Shown: positions 55,141-64,000 of the stretch, in pieces
Numbering within the stretch: position 1 is the first letter of the stretch
Layout of the letters: the number at the start of each line of letters is the position of its first letter
NCBI GenBank assembly: GCA_016785225.1
Contig: JAFBJZ010000616.1
Span: forward strand, 1,550,001 to 1,614,000
Length of the DNA: 64,000 nucleotides
Reading direction: 5' to 3'
Origin: Psettodes erumei
Taxonomy: Eukaryota > Chordata > Actinopteri > Pleuronectiformes > Psettodidae
The notes under the pieces: generated by a model
Databases searched by the model: none
The model's input: the letters and a program-made list of their open reading frames with translations, nothing else
What the model was told of the DNA's origin: nothing
Translations under genes and position numbers: made by a program

Positions 55141-55760
55141 AGATGTTTTTCACTGAACAGGTAGCGAATTATTGACGACGCTAACTGTCGGACTCGTTGC
55201 TTCTTCGCCGCAGAGTGAGGCCTCTCCGCGGGCGGAGACGATCTCGGCGGAGTACCTGCTCCGGTGCTGTAGATGGCAGCAGAACAATACGGCGCTTCCT
55301 GTTCGAGCCCGACAGTCACAACAGGAGAGGAGGAAGAGGAAAAACGACAGCTCTGGATCGTCGTCGACTGCCTTGCGTGACAACACAGGGGATCGCGTTC
55401 AAGGCTTCGGGTATTAACATTTTTATTTTTCCTCCTCCTCCCCCCCCCCGCCCTCCGTGTCGCTCCGAACGGCGCAGAAAACCGACGCCGCTTCTCGTGC
55501 TCTCCCGTTCGGCCGCTTCGCCGCCGCGTTTGCGCGCTGCTTGTGAGCTGCTCTGTAGAAAAAGGCACCAGGAACATGCCAATGGAGGCTTGCTGACCAA
55601 AATGGCTGGGCGCAGTGAAATGTGAAATATTCTCGCTAAGGTTCCCCCTCTCTGCACGCGACGCGACTGTCACGCGAACACGGCCGCGGGATCGCGAAAG
55701 TGAAGTTACGAAAAGTGCGTCCGTTTGTTTCTGCTGCTGCTGCTTGTGTTGTTTTTACGA
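55141..55760 (+). promoter_or_regulatory. zbtb14: CpG-rich promoter/5' UTR region of zbtb14
   Basis: A dense CpG segment just upstream of zbtb14 with long open frames on both strands, which is what high GC and few stops produce. The coding exon has an acceptor at 56071-56073 (CTCCTGCAG), so a non-coding first exon should lie here. I could not choose its donor. The transcription start is not visible. Confidence 0.6.
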
Positions 55761-56096
55761 GCGTTGCCGCCGCTTTTTTTTTTACCGCTGTCGGGCCTGT
55801 CGGATTTTTTTTTTTTGCCTCCAAAGGTTTTCTGCATGATTGATTTAGCCACTTGTGTTTACTCTCTGCATTTTTTGACAGTCGTTTGTTGAAGTGAGAA
55901 AATGCATTTGTGGTTTTAAGTTACTCCTGCGATTGTTGCGAATGTGTTGGTGCATGCGTGATCTTAAGAGGCATGCGGGCAGAGCTCCTCCCTCGGCTGT
56001 GCACTTTATCCACGCACCAGGTTTTTATGTGGAAATGATTTTTTTTTTTATTTTTGCTGTTTCTCTCCTGCAGGTTGCTCCTATCTGACCTGCAAC

Positions 56097-57269
56097 ATGT
56101 CCGACTTACTCAGATATATCGACTATGACCACAAAGCCACCTTCCTGAAGATGCTCAACCAGCAGAGGATGGAAGGTGAGCACTGTGATGTGGTGGTGGT
56201 GGTGGAAAACATAGAGTTCAGGGCTCACCGCTGTGTCTTGGCAGCCTGCAGCAACTACTTCAAAAAGCTCTTCAAGAAGCAGAGCGATGAAGACAACTCC
56301 ATTGTGGAGTTGGACTTCATCCGCTCTGACATCTTTGAGGAGGTGCTCAATTATATGTACACAGCCAGGCTCGCAGTCAGGAAGAAGGACATCAATATGA
56401 TGATGTCTTCAGGCCAGATCTTGGGGATCAACTTCCTGGACAACCTGTGCACGCAAAAGCGCGAGCTGACCAACATGAAGACTCGGGAGAACCAGGCCCC
56501 GGGTGACCACGGGATGAGAGCCCAGGACGCCATCCTGAAGGAGCTGGCCATGGAGGAGGTGAGGAAGAACAGCTTCTACGACCAGGGGATGGACGGCATG
56601 GGGCCAGGCGGCTCCCACGTGACTCAGCCACACAGCTACAACACCAACATGGGCAAAGATCCTCACAGCCACGGCTGGGGCTCCTCCTCCTCCAGCGACA
56701 TGAAGCTGGAGTACCTGCTGTACGGCCACCGCGACCACGGCTCCTGCCAGAGCACGGGAGCGAAGCCCATGGACCACAACGCCAAAAAGGAGCGGCTGCT
56801 CACAGCCAACCGCCCGTACGGCTGCGAGCACTGCCCCAAAGCCTTCACCACCGCCGCGCACCTCAAGGAGCACCTGAAGATCCACTCGGGCTTCAAGCCC
56901 CACCGCTGCGTGGTCTGCGGCAAGGCCTTCATCCGGGGCCCCGACCTGAAGCGGCACGAGCGGGTCCACAGCAACGAGCGGCCCTTCGGGTGCCAAATAT
57001 GCGAAAAGGCCTTCAAGCACAAGTCCCACCTGAAAGACCACGAACGACAGCACCGAGGCGAGCGGCCGTTCAACTGCGGCTCGTGCGACAAAGCCTTCAT
57101 CAAAGCGTCGGATCTCAAGCGTCACTGGAACACCATGCACAGCGGCAACCCCCGGAGACAGATGTCCCTGTCCCCCGCCGCGTCCCAGCACGGCCAGGCG
57201 GAAGCCGCCGACCAGAGAGACTGGAAAATGGAGACCGGGCCACACTCGCACAACTCGGGGGACTGCTGA
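56097..57269 (+). CDS. zbtb14: Zinc finger and BTB domain protein 14 (or zbtb14-like ohnolog)
   Basis: A 390-residue nuclear BTB/C2H2 protein; ZBTB14 (ZF5) is a sequence-specific transcriptional repressor binding GC-rich DNA. The BTB domain spans about residues 14-118, with FRAHRCVLAACSNYFKKLFK and SGQILGINFLDNLC typical of ZBTB14. Next come AILKELAMEEVRK and MKLEYLLYGHR, both shared with ZBTB14. Four C2H2 fingers lie at residues 241-263, 269-291, 297-319 and 325-348 with HSNERP/HRGERP-type linkers. Human ZBTB14 has about 449 residues and five fingers. Here the first finger position has a single Cys and no ligand set, and the acidic linker after the BTB is missing. The coding sequence lies in one exon starting at 56074, 23 nt before the ATG. 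Position after epb41l3 on the same strand matches the human order. Confidence 0.9.
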   Translation: MSDLLRYIDYDHKATFLKMLNQQRMEGEHCDVVVVVENIEFRAHRCVLAACSNYFKKLFKKQSDEDNSIVELDFIRSDIFEEVLNYMYTARLAVRKKDINMMMSSGQILGINFLDNLCTQKRELTNMKTRENQAPGDHGMRAQDAILKELAMEEVRKNSFYDQGMDGMGPGGSHVTQPHSYNTNMGKDPHSHGWGSSSSSDMKLEYLLYGHRDHGSCQSTGAKPMDHNAKKERLLTANRPYGCEHCPKAFTTAAHLKEHLKIHSGFKPHRCVVCGKAFIRGPDLKRHERVHSNERPFGCQICEKAFKHKSHLKDHERQHRGERPFNCGSCDKAFIKASDLKRHWNTMHSGNPRRQMSLSPAASQHGQAEAADQRDWKMETGPHSHNSGDC

Positions 57270-58135
57270 GCCCGCAGACGCACCCAGACACACACAACAC
57301 TTACTGACGCTGCAGACACACATACAGGCACACTTTAACTAAAAAAAAAAAACCCAACAAAACATGTAAACACACTGACACAACCATCACCCGTGACAGG
57401 CTGGGGGCCTGGCATCACATGGACAATGATCAGAGTGAGTAACGAGAGATCAGAGCATGTTCATAAGACTGTGGGGCTGTATTATTATTATTATTATTAT
57501 TATGAAAAGTTATGTCAAAAAAACAATGTTTTCTTTCCACCTGTAAAATCATGTAAATGTTTAGTTCACTCTACTATACATATATTTTTCACAAAGCATC
57601 GTTGCTATCTAGATTTTGGGGGGGCTCATGTCATTATTCTCTTTTACTTTTATGGGCTATGTAACATTTAAATGTTTGTTTAACCTTTACTGGATTTTAT
57701 GGAGCTAAAAGAGAGAGTTCGGGGGAGGGTCGCGGGGGAAAAGATTTTTTTTTTTTTTTTTTTCCTGCATAACATTCGTTGGCATTGAGTATATTCATGT
57801 GGATGTTTTTAAATGGATGTGTTTAGTTGTATTGATTGATATTACACTGTAAGAGTAAGAGTCACCATTTTTGCATTGGACACAGATGATACCAAAGTCT
57901 TGGGCCCTCGATGGATTGTCTTTTCACGGCTGTCCTGCCCAAGCAACCGGCCTGCTTAGATTTACTGTTATACAGTATAACTGTCATCCAGCTATCAACA
58001 GTTAATGATAGATGTCTGTATATACTGTAGCTTAGTTTGTTGCACAATTAGAGTACACAATAATGGATTATGCACATATAACATTGTCCTACTCCTACAC
58101 TCTGACAATAAACACCATTTGCTGTGTTTTATTGT
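57270..58135 (+). other. zbtb14: zbtb14 3' UTR
   Basis: AT-rich sequence following the stop, with an (ATT)n run at 57481-57503, a T tract at about 57746-57763 and AATAAA at 58107-58112 followed by TTTTATTG. The end is inferred. Confidence 0.6.
58107..58112 (+). terminator. zbtb14: Polyadenylation signal of zbtb14
   Basis: Canonical AATAAA about 840 nt after the stop, followed within 30 nt by a T-rich stretch. Confidence 0.6.
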
Positions 58136-59770
58136 TTTTTCGCAAAGTTTGGTTTTTGTTGAGGAGACCATCAGGATGTGTATCGTGCGGTATTTTTATT
58201 TAGATATTTTTCTCGAAGCTGCCACGCCCCAGATCAGCCTTGAAGCGCCTGATAACGTGGTTTCTAATCTCAAATATATTCCTGTGATGTAGAAACTTAA
58301 AGAGTAGGTGTTGTGTGGAAATTTCCAAAGCATCCAAAGACCTTCTGCAGCCGCTAGTTAAATGGATCGAATGTTCATGTGTTTGGTTTGTTATGGTCTA
58401 TGGGACAAAATGATCCACATGCGACCTTTGCATTCAGCTGAGTATTACTGTATCAACTGAAAGTAAAATACAGGTTAACCATACCTGGATTTTAATTGCA
58501 CTGAGAACATAAAGGTGAAGCATCTCCAGTGCTGAACCGTCAGCAGTGTCGGGTGAGGGTGGAGCTGCAGGTGTGCACATGAACCGCAGCTCAGTTTGTG
58601 ACGGTGGAGGCGTTCAGGAGCCTCGTCAAGCTGCAGCGTTGGGTTACGTTTCGTGCACACGGTCACAACGTTACTGCAGAGATGCTCCTGAGACAGCGCT
58701 GTGACAGCTGCCATCACAGCTAGTGATTGTTGTTGTTGAACCATTATTCCTCCAATTATTTTCCCTGATGAATCTTTTGGTCAGAAAAATGTCAATTAAA
58801 AAAATCGTTTCAATGGTGCATTGATGTATTAAAATAAGTTGTAAATTTATGTTCAGCGACTAATTGATTCATGGCTTAGTCCTCAGTTCTCATGATAACA
58901 GTGACTGAAATGAAGTTTCAGCTCTCTCCTTAGTTCAAGTTGAAACCCTCCTTCAACCCCTGATGTAGCAATCCCTCGGGCTCTGGTTTGTTTATAAGCC
59001 TGGTCTATGCAAACAATCACAACTGCTGCCCCCCCATCCCCCCATCCCCCACCCGCCTGACCCTGAGGTCCATTGCATCTTCAGCCCCGTTGTTAAACTC
59101 CAACAAGGAGCGAACCTTTTGGTGACCTCTGTTTTGTGAGAGTAGAGACGCTTTGCACACAACATAAACCCAGTGCGCACACACACACACACACACACAA
59201 CATGGCTGTGCAGCTTCCACCCAGTAAAAAGTTTCCAGCTGCTCTCCCATACTCTGCATGCAACACTAGATGGTGCCCTGTTCATAGCGACTGACCTGTT
59301 GCCGCCTGAGTTGACCTGCTCGCTGACGGAAGCGGCAGCGATGCCGGTGGGAGGGAAAAGTCACGGGGCTTTCTTAACGCGAGGAGAGCTGGCCTTGGAG
59401 CATATGCTGTGGCAGAGTTAAACGTATGCGCTCTCACACCTCGGTGTTTTGCATGTGTTTACATATGTCCGACTCCGGCGGGTTGGAGCGAGGCCGGAGC
59501 AGCGTCGGGGTTTCGCAGTCCCAGTCGCTCCCATCTGCGTCGGCGCACAGAGGGCGACGCACCGCGCCTGTTAAAGACAGTTGGACCACGTCCTCAGCAC
59601 CGGTCCTGTTTGCTGCGTGCGCCTCACACTGATCTATTCTTAACTGTCAACAGAGGAAGGGTTTGATCTCCTGTAATTTGGGGTGAAACAGTCTTGTGGA
59701 AAACTGACGTCAGCGTCTAATGGAAAAGGCGGGCCTTGCCTCGCTGATGTCAGTAGATGCCTGAGATCTG
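58136..59770. other. Intergenic region downstream of zbtb14
   Basis: No gene recognised. A diverged repeat of the ATTATTTTC/ATCGTTT type may lie at about 58736-58880, and an (AC)n run lies at 59178-59200. A CpG-containing patch at about 59320-59600 has no clear exon. Confidence 0.5.
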
Positions 59771-59779
59771 TTTTCTGCA

Positions 59780-60679
59780 TTTCCTGGCCCGGTTGTACTG
59801 TATGTGTGTGTCTGTGTGTGAGAATGTACGCTAAAGCCAGTGAATGATGCGGGATACGGGTTTGTCTCGCATTGTTGGGCTGACTGGGGGCCCGCGTGTG
59901 TGCGCGCACCTTTTGTGTCGTGATTGCCCGTACGTGTGTCTATTTGCGATGAAGGTTTGAAATGTAATGTGTGCGTGCGTGTGTGCGTGCTATGGGATCG
60001 GAGCGATGAGGGCTTATTGTCTGCGTGTATGTGTGTGCCCAAGCATGTGCCTAAGCGCATTTATATGTGTGTGCACGCATGTGTGCGTGTGTATGCATGT
60101 GTAATGACGGGGGGGTGGTGGTGGTGGAGAGTGTGCATTCATGCGTATGTATGTGTGTGTGTGTGTGTGCGTGCATGGGGAGATTGTTGGTGTGCATCTA
60201 CACACTATATGCATCTATAATGAGGTCCGTGTTTGCACACGCACATCCGTGTGTGAGTGACAGGCGGAGAGTGAGTGTGCATTCATGCATGTGCCTCTCT
60301 GCGTGTACTCATCCGTGCCTGTGCGTGTGGATGGTGCATCAGTATGGAGGAGGTTGCGTGTGTGTGTGTGTGTGTGTGTCAGTTCTTATTTGTTTGTATG
60401 TATGCAGGAGCTTGCACGCATGCATGTGCATGCAAATGCACTCATCATCACTATTTAGGGAATTTACGTGTCAGCAGGCTGAATTCTATAATGCAGGGAG
60501 TCACATGAATAACTCCATGAATTTGAATGTGTGTGTGTGTGTGTGGGGGGGGGGGGCATACATTAGCACTGAGGGGGCTTTGCAGTCAGATCCATGTCTG
60601 CATAAGTTTATGTGGCTTTCCGTGCGTGTGTGTGTATGTTCCCGCTTCAGTTTTGGTTTATGTGTGTGTGTGGGCGCAA

Positions 60680-60718
<39 letters not shown>

Positions 60719-60760
60719 TGTGTAGGTTTGCATGCATGTGTATATGTGTACAGTGAACAC
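59780..60760 (+). repeat. Long TG-rich alternating purine-pyrimidine region
   Basis: Nearly 1 kb of GTGTGT, GTGCGT, GCATGC and related steps, ending in a GT run followed by (GA)n at about 60701-60718. It creates Cys/Val and Thr/His open frames on both strands, which I do not regard as genes. Confidence 0.85.
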
Positions 60761-61329
60761 CCGGTTTCCATTACCCTGGTCGGCGTGGTTCCCTCGGCCA
60801 GACCACAAACCTCCTGTCTCCACTCTGGCTCCACCCAGCGCTGCCACAGGCTTCCCAGAAAAGAACAGCGTCTAATTAAAAAAACTTTAATTACATTCAT
60901 CTCATCTTTCTCTCTCTCTCTCTCTCTAGCGCACACACACACACACACACATACGCATGCACTCACAAAACAACTGTATACAAACAATTCCATGTGATAA
61001 ATGGGCATGAAAGTCAAAGCCAGCAGTTTTTTCTTCTCTCCCAAGCGGAATGGCTTTTAATCAGAGTTGTTGACATTCATGAGCCATATAGTCTCTTGTG
61101 ATGTTGTCCTCTACTTGAACACCATCTGGAATGTCTTCAGCTCTTAAGGACTCCAGGATCGTGGTGTCTCTCTGTCCTCCACTGATCTGTTCTCCAAGGC
61201 ATCATAAACCTCAGAAAAAAGCATAAATCGTCTGGACAGATTATAAGACAACAGGCCACTGGGCACTGACACGTACAAGTCCCCCCCTCAACAGGCGGCA
61301 GCGAGACCCCCAAATGGAAAGAGACAATG

Positions 61330-61835
61330 CAGCTTCTATGTGCTGTTGTGTATTTTGCAGTCATTCTGTGTCCCTGTTTTGTCGTTGTTTTGTATCTTTG
61401 TGGTCATTTTCCATCTTTTTGTAGTCATGTGTGCTTGTAGTTATTGTGTCGTTGTCATAGCCTTGGGTCTGTGGGTCTCTTGCAGTGCTTTCTTTGTGGT
61501 CATTTTGTTCATAGTCAATCTGTGCTTCTCTGTTATAGTTTTGTGCCTCTTTGTGGTTGTTTTGTGTCTTGTAGTTGCTCCTTGTCTCTTTGAAGTCATT
61601 TGTGCTCGTTTGCCGTAGCTTTGCATCTCTGTGAGGTCATTTTGTGTCTCTGTGTGGTTGTTTTGTGTCTTGTTGTAGCTGCACCTTGTCTCTTTTTAGT
61701 CATTTGTGCTACTATGTTGTGGTTTTGCATCCCTTTGGGGTCATTTTGTGTCTGTAGTCATTTTGAGCCCCTTTGTCATAGTTTTACATCACTTTGCGGT
61801 CGTTTTGTGGCTGTTTTTTTTTTTTTATCTCTTTC
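61330..61835 (+). repeat. Degenerate minisatellite, unit about 24 nt
   Basis: Repeats of a TTTGTGTCTCTTTGTGGTCA-like unit recur with heavy variation, for example TTTGTGGTCATTTT near 61398 and 61493 and TGTGGTTGTTTTGTGTCTTG near 61550 and 61655. The unit is about a multiple of three, so open frames persist on both strands. Confidence 0.8.
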
Positions 61836-62309
61836 TGGCCCATCTCTTGGACCTGTGGGCATGTGCCCTGCAGGCACATTAAATAATCCATCCATGTGTA
61901 TATTTTCCAGTTGCTGCGTAAACGCACACTCAGGCTATGAAATTGATTTGCGAGGCGGCACGCAAGGTGTGAGACAACTATAAATCACCAGTCGATTAAC
62001 AGCTCATTATCAGAGTTAATCACATTCACATTAATGCAAGGTGGATGTCTGAGGAATGTTCGGGGGGCTCCCTCCTTTCCCACCATGCCACAGAGGAGCA
62101 GGTATATTAACTGTGACCCCGCACGTCCACACACAAGGTATGTCTTTGTTGACCTGTGCAGTCAGACTGCTGGATGCAGGTTATCAGGCCATCTCCGCGG
62201 GTCCAGGAGAGCCGGGCCGGATCGCTGCCATCTGCCTGCAGCAGTCATTATTCGGGGCTGGACCAGATGTTGCAGCTGGGAGATTACCATCACATCACTC
62301 CTCAGTGGG
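61836..62309. other. Short unique region
   Basis: No gene recognised; normal base composition between two low-complexity blocks. Confidence 0.5.
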
Positions 62310-62880
62310 GAGTCCACGCCTGCTCACCCTCCTCTCCCCCCTTCTCCCCTCTCATGTCTATCTTACCTTCATGGGACACTTCCTCCCCTCCCTTCCCCAC
62401 CTTACCTGTTTCCCCTGTATCCTTGTCCTCTCTCCTTTCCATCTTCATCCTCTATCCTGTCTTTTCTCTCCGCGTCCTCCTTTCCCCTTCTTTCCCATTC
62501 TTCTGCCACATCTTCCCCTCTCCTGTTTTTCTCCACACTCCTTTCACTCCCATGTCCTCTAGTCCACTCCTTTACTTATTTCTCTCCTCTCTTCTCCTCT
62601 TTCCTCCTTTCACCTACCTCTTTTTCTTCCTAATCTTCCCCTTTCCTTTACTTTTTCCCTTCCTTAACATCACCTTTCCCTTACCACATTCCCTTATCTT
62701 TCTCTCTCCCCAACCTACTCTCTACCCCCCCCCCCCCCACACACACACACACACACACATCATCTCTTTCTGCCATCTCTCCTTCTCTCCCCTCCTCTTC
62801 ATTTTTTGAATCTCCTCCATTCTGCTCTGCCCTCTCCTTGCCTCCTCTCCTCTCCCTCCAGCAGAGATAACAACTGAGCG
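62310..62880 (+). repeat. Pyrimidine-rich tract
   Basis: About 570 nt dominated by C and T on this strand (CCTCTCCCC, CCTTTCC, TCTCTC patterns), with a C tract and an (AC)n run at 62726-62759. Open frames of 170-217 codons across it are low-complexity Ser/Pro/Leu and not genes. Confidence 0.9.
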
Positions 62881-64000
62881 CTGTCTTTGGTCAAACACAG
62901 CACGGGCTGTTCTCCTCTCTGCCCTCCTCCTCCTCTGCTGTTATCAGTCTCATCCAGGGAGGTCTCACTCTAATTAAATTCCCCCACTGATCACAGTGAC
63001 GGATCTAAAGGCAGCGTTTGTTGGGGGAAAACATCTGGGGAGTGTCTGAGGGCATGAAAAGGAAAAGAAGCTGTAATCAGATTATTTAAAAAATGTTACC
63101 TGTAATCTCTCCCAATCTGGAATCTGTTTCTCAGACAAAAACATTTACAGCACATTTGGGGACTCTGAGGTCGCGTCCTTTGTAGTTTTAGGAACTATGG
63201 GGATTAATGACCTCACCAGAATTACTGTAGATTCTCATTCTATCTCTCTTGACAAACTCATACATAAATTACAGTTTATACAGTCTTTCCTTTAAATGAA
63301 CATTTTCTGACTTTTGATGACAATAACATAGTGTACAACAGAAAGTAACATATCATTTTTCACCTATTTTTTTATTTAACCAGATAAAAGCCTGTGTATT
63401 TTCCAGCTACACCCTTGTGCATGCATACTGCAGATGCTGCCTGATGTCAGTCACTCTGTAGATTCCCAGTTTAAAATAGTGTTTTTTAACATCAATTAAT
63501 AACATCAAGATGAGTGTTTGATGACCCTCCAAACAAAACATCTTGATACCTAATTACCCAATATCTAAATTAAATTAAGATGACCTTTGGCCTTTATTGA
63601 CCTTTTAATTCTATTCACATACATCCACGTTTGAATAAATCTCTCATCTTAGAAATTAAGGTACCATAAATTACCCCTCATAGCTTAGAAGTTTTTGTTC
63701 AAAGAAGAATACTGCTGTCAAAACTTTTTCAAGTGAATCTGCAAAAGAATTGATGATGAATCCCCAGTAGAGCATTTAACCACACACATAAACACAGTGA
63801 GCTTAGGCAGTGATAGGATTTGAGTGATTGCCCCTGCAACCTCACACTGTAGTCTGCTTTGAAAGATTGCGTAGACAACCTTGATTTACTTGCATGACAC
63901 AAGAAATTATACAAATTGCATCTCACTTAAAAGCTTCTTGGAAAAGTCAGATCCATTTCCAAATCAACTCTGTAAATCATTGCCAGGCGAAAGGCAGGGG
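62881..64000. other. Intergenic AT-rich region to the end of the window
   Basis: No gene or recognisable repeat seen. Confidence 0.5.

Noticed and set aside
55119..55673. 184-codon antisense open frame before zbtb14
   Set aside because: It lies in a CpG-rich segment where stops are rare. The Arg/Ser-rich low-complexity translation has no domain; this is the zbtb14 5' region.
56409..57323. 304-codon antisense open frame over zbtb14
   Set aside because: It is the shadow of the GC-rich zinc-finger coding sequence on the other strand.
60067..60756. 229-codon Cys/Val/Met-rich open frame
   Set aside because: It is a direct translation of GTGT/GTGC low-complexity repeats.
62034..62809. Overlapping Ser/Pro/Leu-rich open frames of 168-217 codons
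   Set aside because: They are produced by the pyrimidine-rich tract. Three overlapping frames all stay open, which argues for composition rather than selection.

Overview
This window is vertebrate nuclear DNA, almost certainly from a ray-finned (teleost, probably percomorph) fish. The evidence is compact intron-containing genes with GT-AG junctions, many CA/TG, GA and AAT microsatellites, and several short interspersed repeats of kinds I recognise from teleost genomes. There are no operons, ribosome binding sites, CRISPR arrays or complete mobile elements, and I recognised no tRNA or rRNA gene.

Three protein-coding genes lie on the + strand in the order tmem200c (coding exon about 3.3-5.5 kb), epb41l3 (protein 4.1B; coding exons 23.6-49.8 kb, 3' UTR exon about 52.7-53.7 kb) and zbtb14 or a zbtb14-like ohnolog (56.1-58.1 kb). 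Order and relative orientation match human 18p11.31 (TMEM200C-EPB41L3-ZBTB14), so the window is the fish counterpart of that block. The a or b ohnolog status of epb41l3 cannot be settled here.

Layout: 0-3.3 kb holds the upstream region and 5' part of tmem200c; 3.3-5.5 kb its single coding exon and 3' UTR; 5.5-23.5 kb is non-coding DNA with two CpG-rich segments (about 7.1-7.5 and 14.9-15.5 kb) that could be promoters or 5' UTR exons of epb41l3. From 23.6 to 49.8 kb I resolved 22 coding exons by splice sites, reading phase and similarity to the 4.1 family. They give an N-terminal head, FERM domain, FERM-adjacent segment, a large exon with a hydrophobic segment, the spectrin-actin-binding core, two large variable acidic exons, two micro-exons (36 and 33 nt) and the conserved C-terminal domain. 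The stop codon is 5 nt before a 3' UTR intron. From 55.2 to 55.7 kb is the CpG-rich 5' region of zbtb14, followed by its coding exon and 3' UTR. The last 6 kb is low-complexity DNA: TG-rich tracts, a degenerate minisatellite and a long pyrimidine tract.

Functionally, TMEM200C is a two-pass membrane protein of unknown role, 4.1B links membrane proteins to spectrin-actin, and ZBTB14 is a nuclear BTB zinc-finger repressor. They share a conserved neighbourhood rather than an evident pathway. I did not find a new biological system. The most interesting points are a possible PP1-docking pair in a 380-codon exon of epb41l3, clustered TGCATG (RBFOX) motifs around its alternative exons, two near-perfect hairpins in its introns, and a zbtb14 copy that has lost its first zinc finger and acidic linker.
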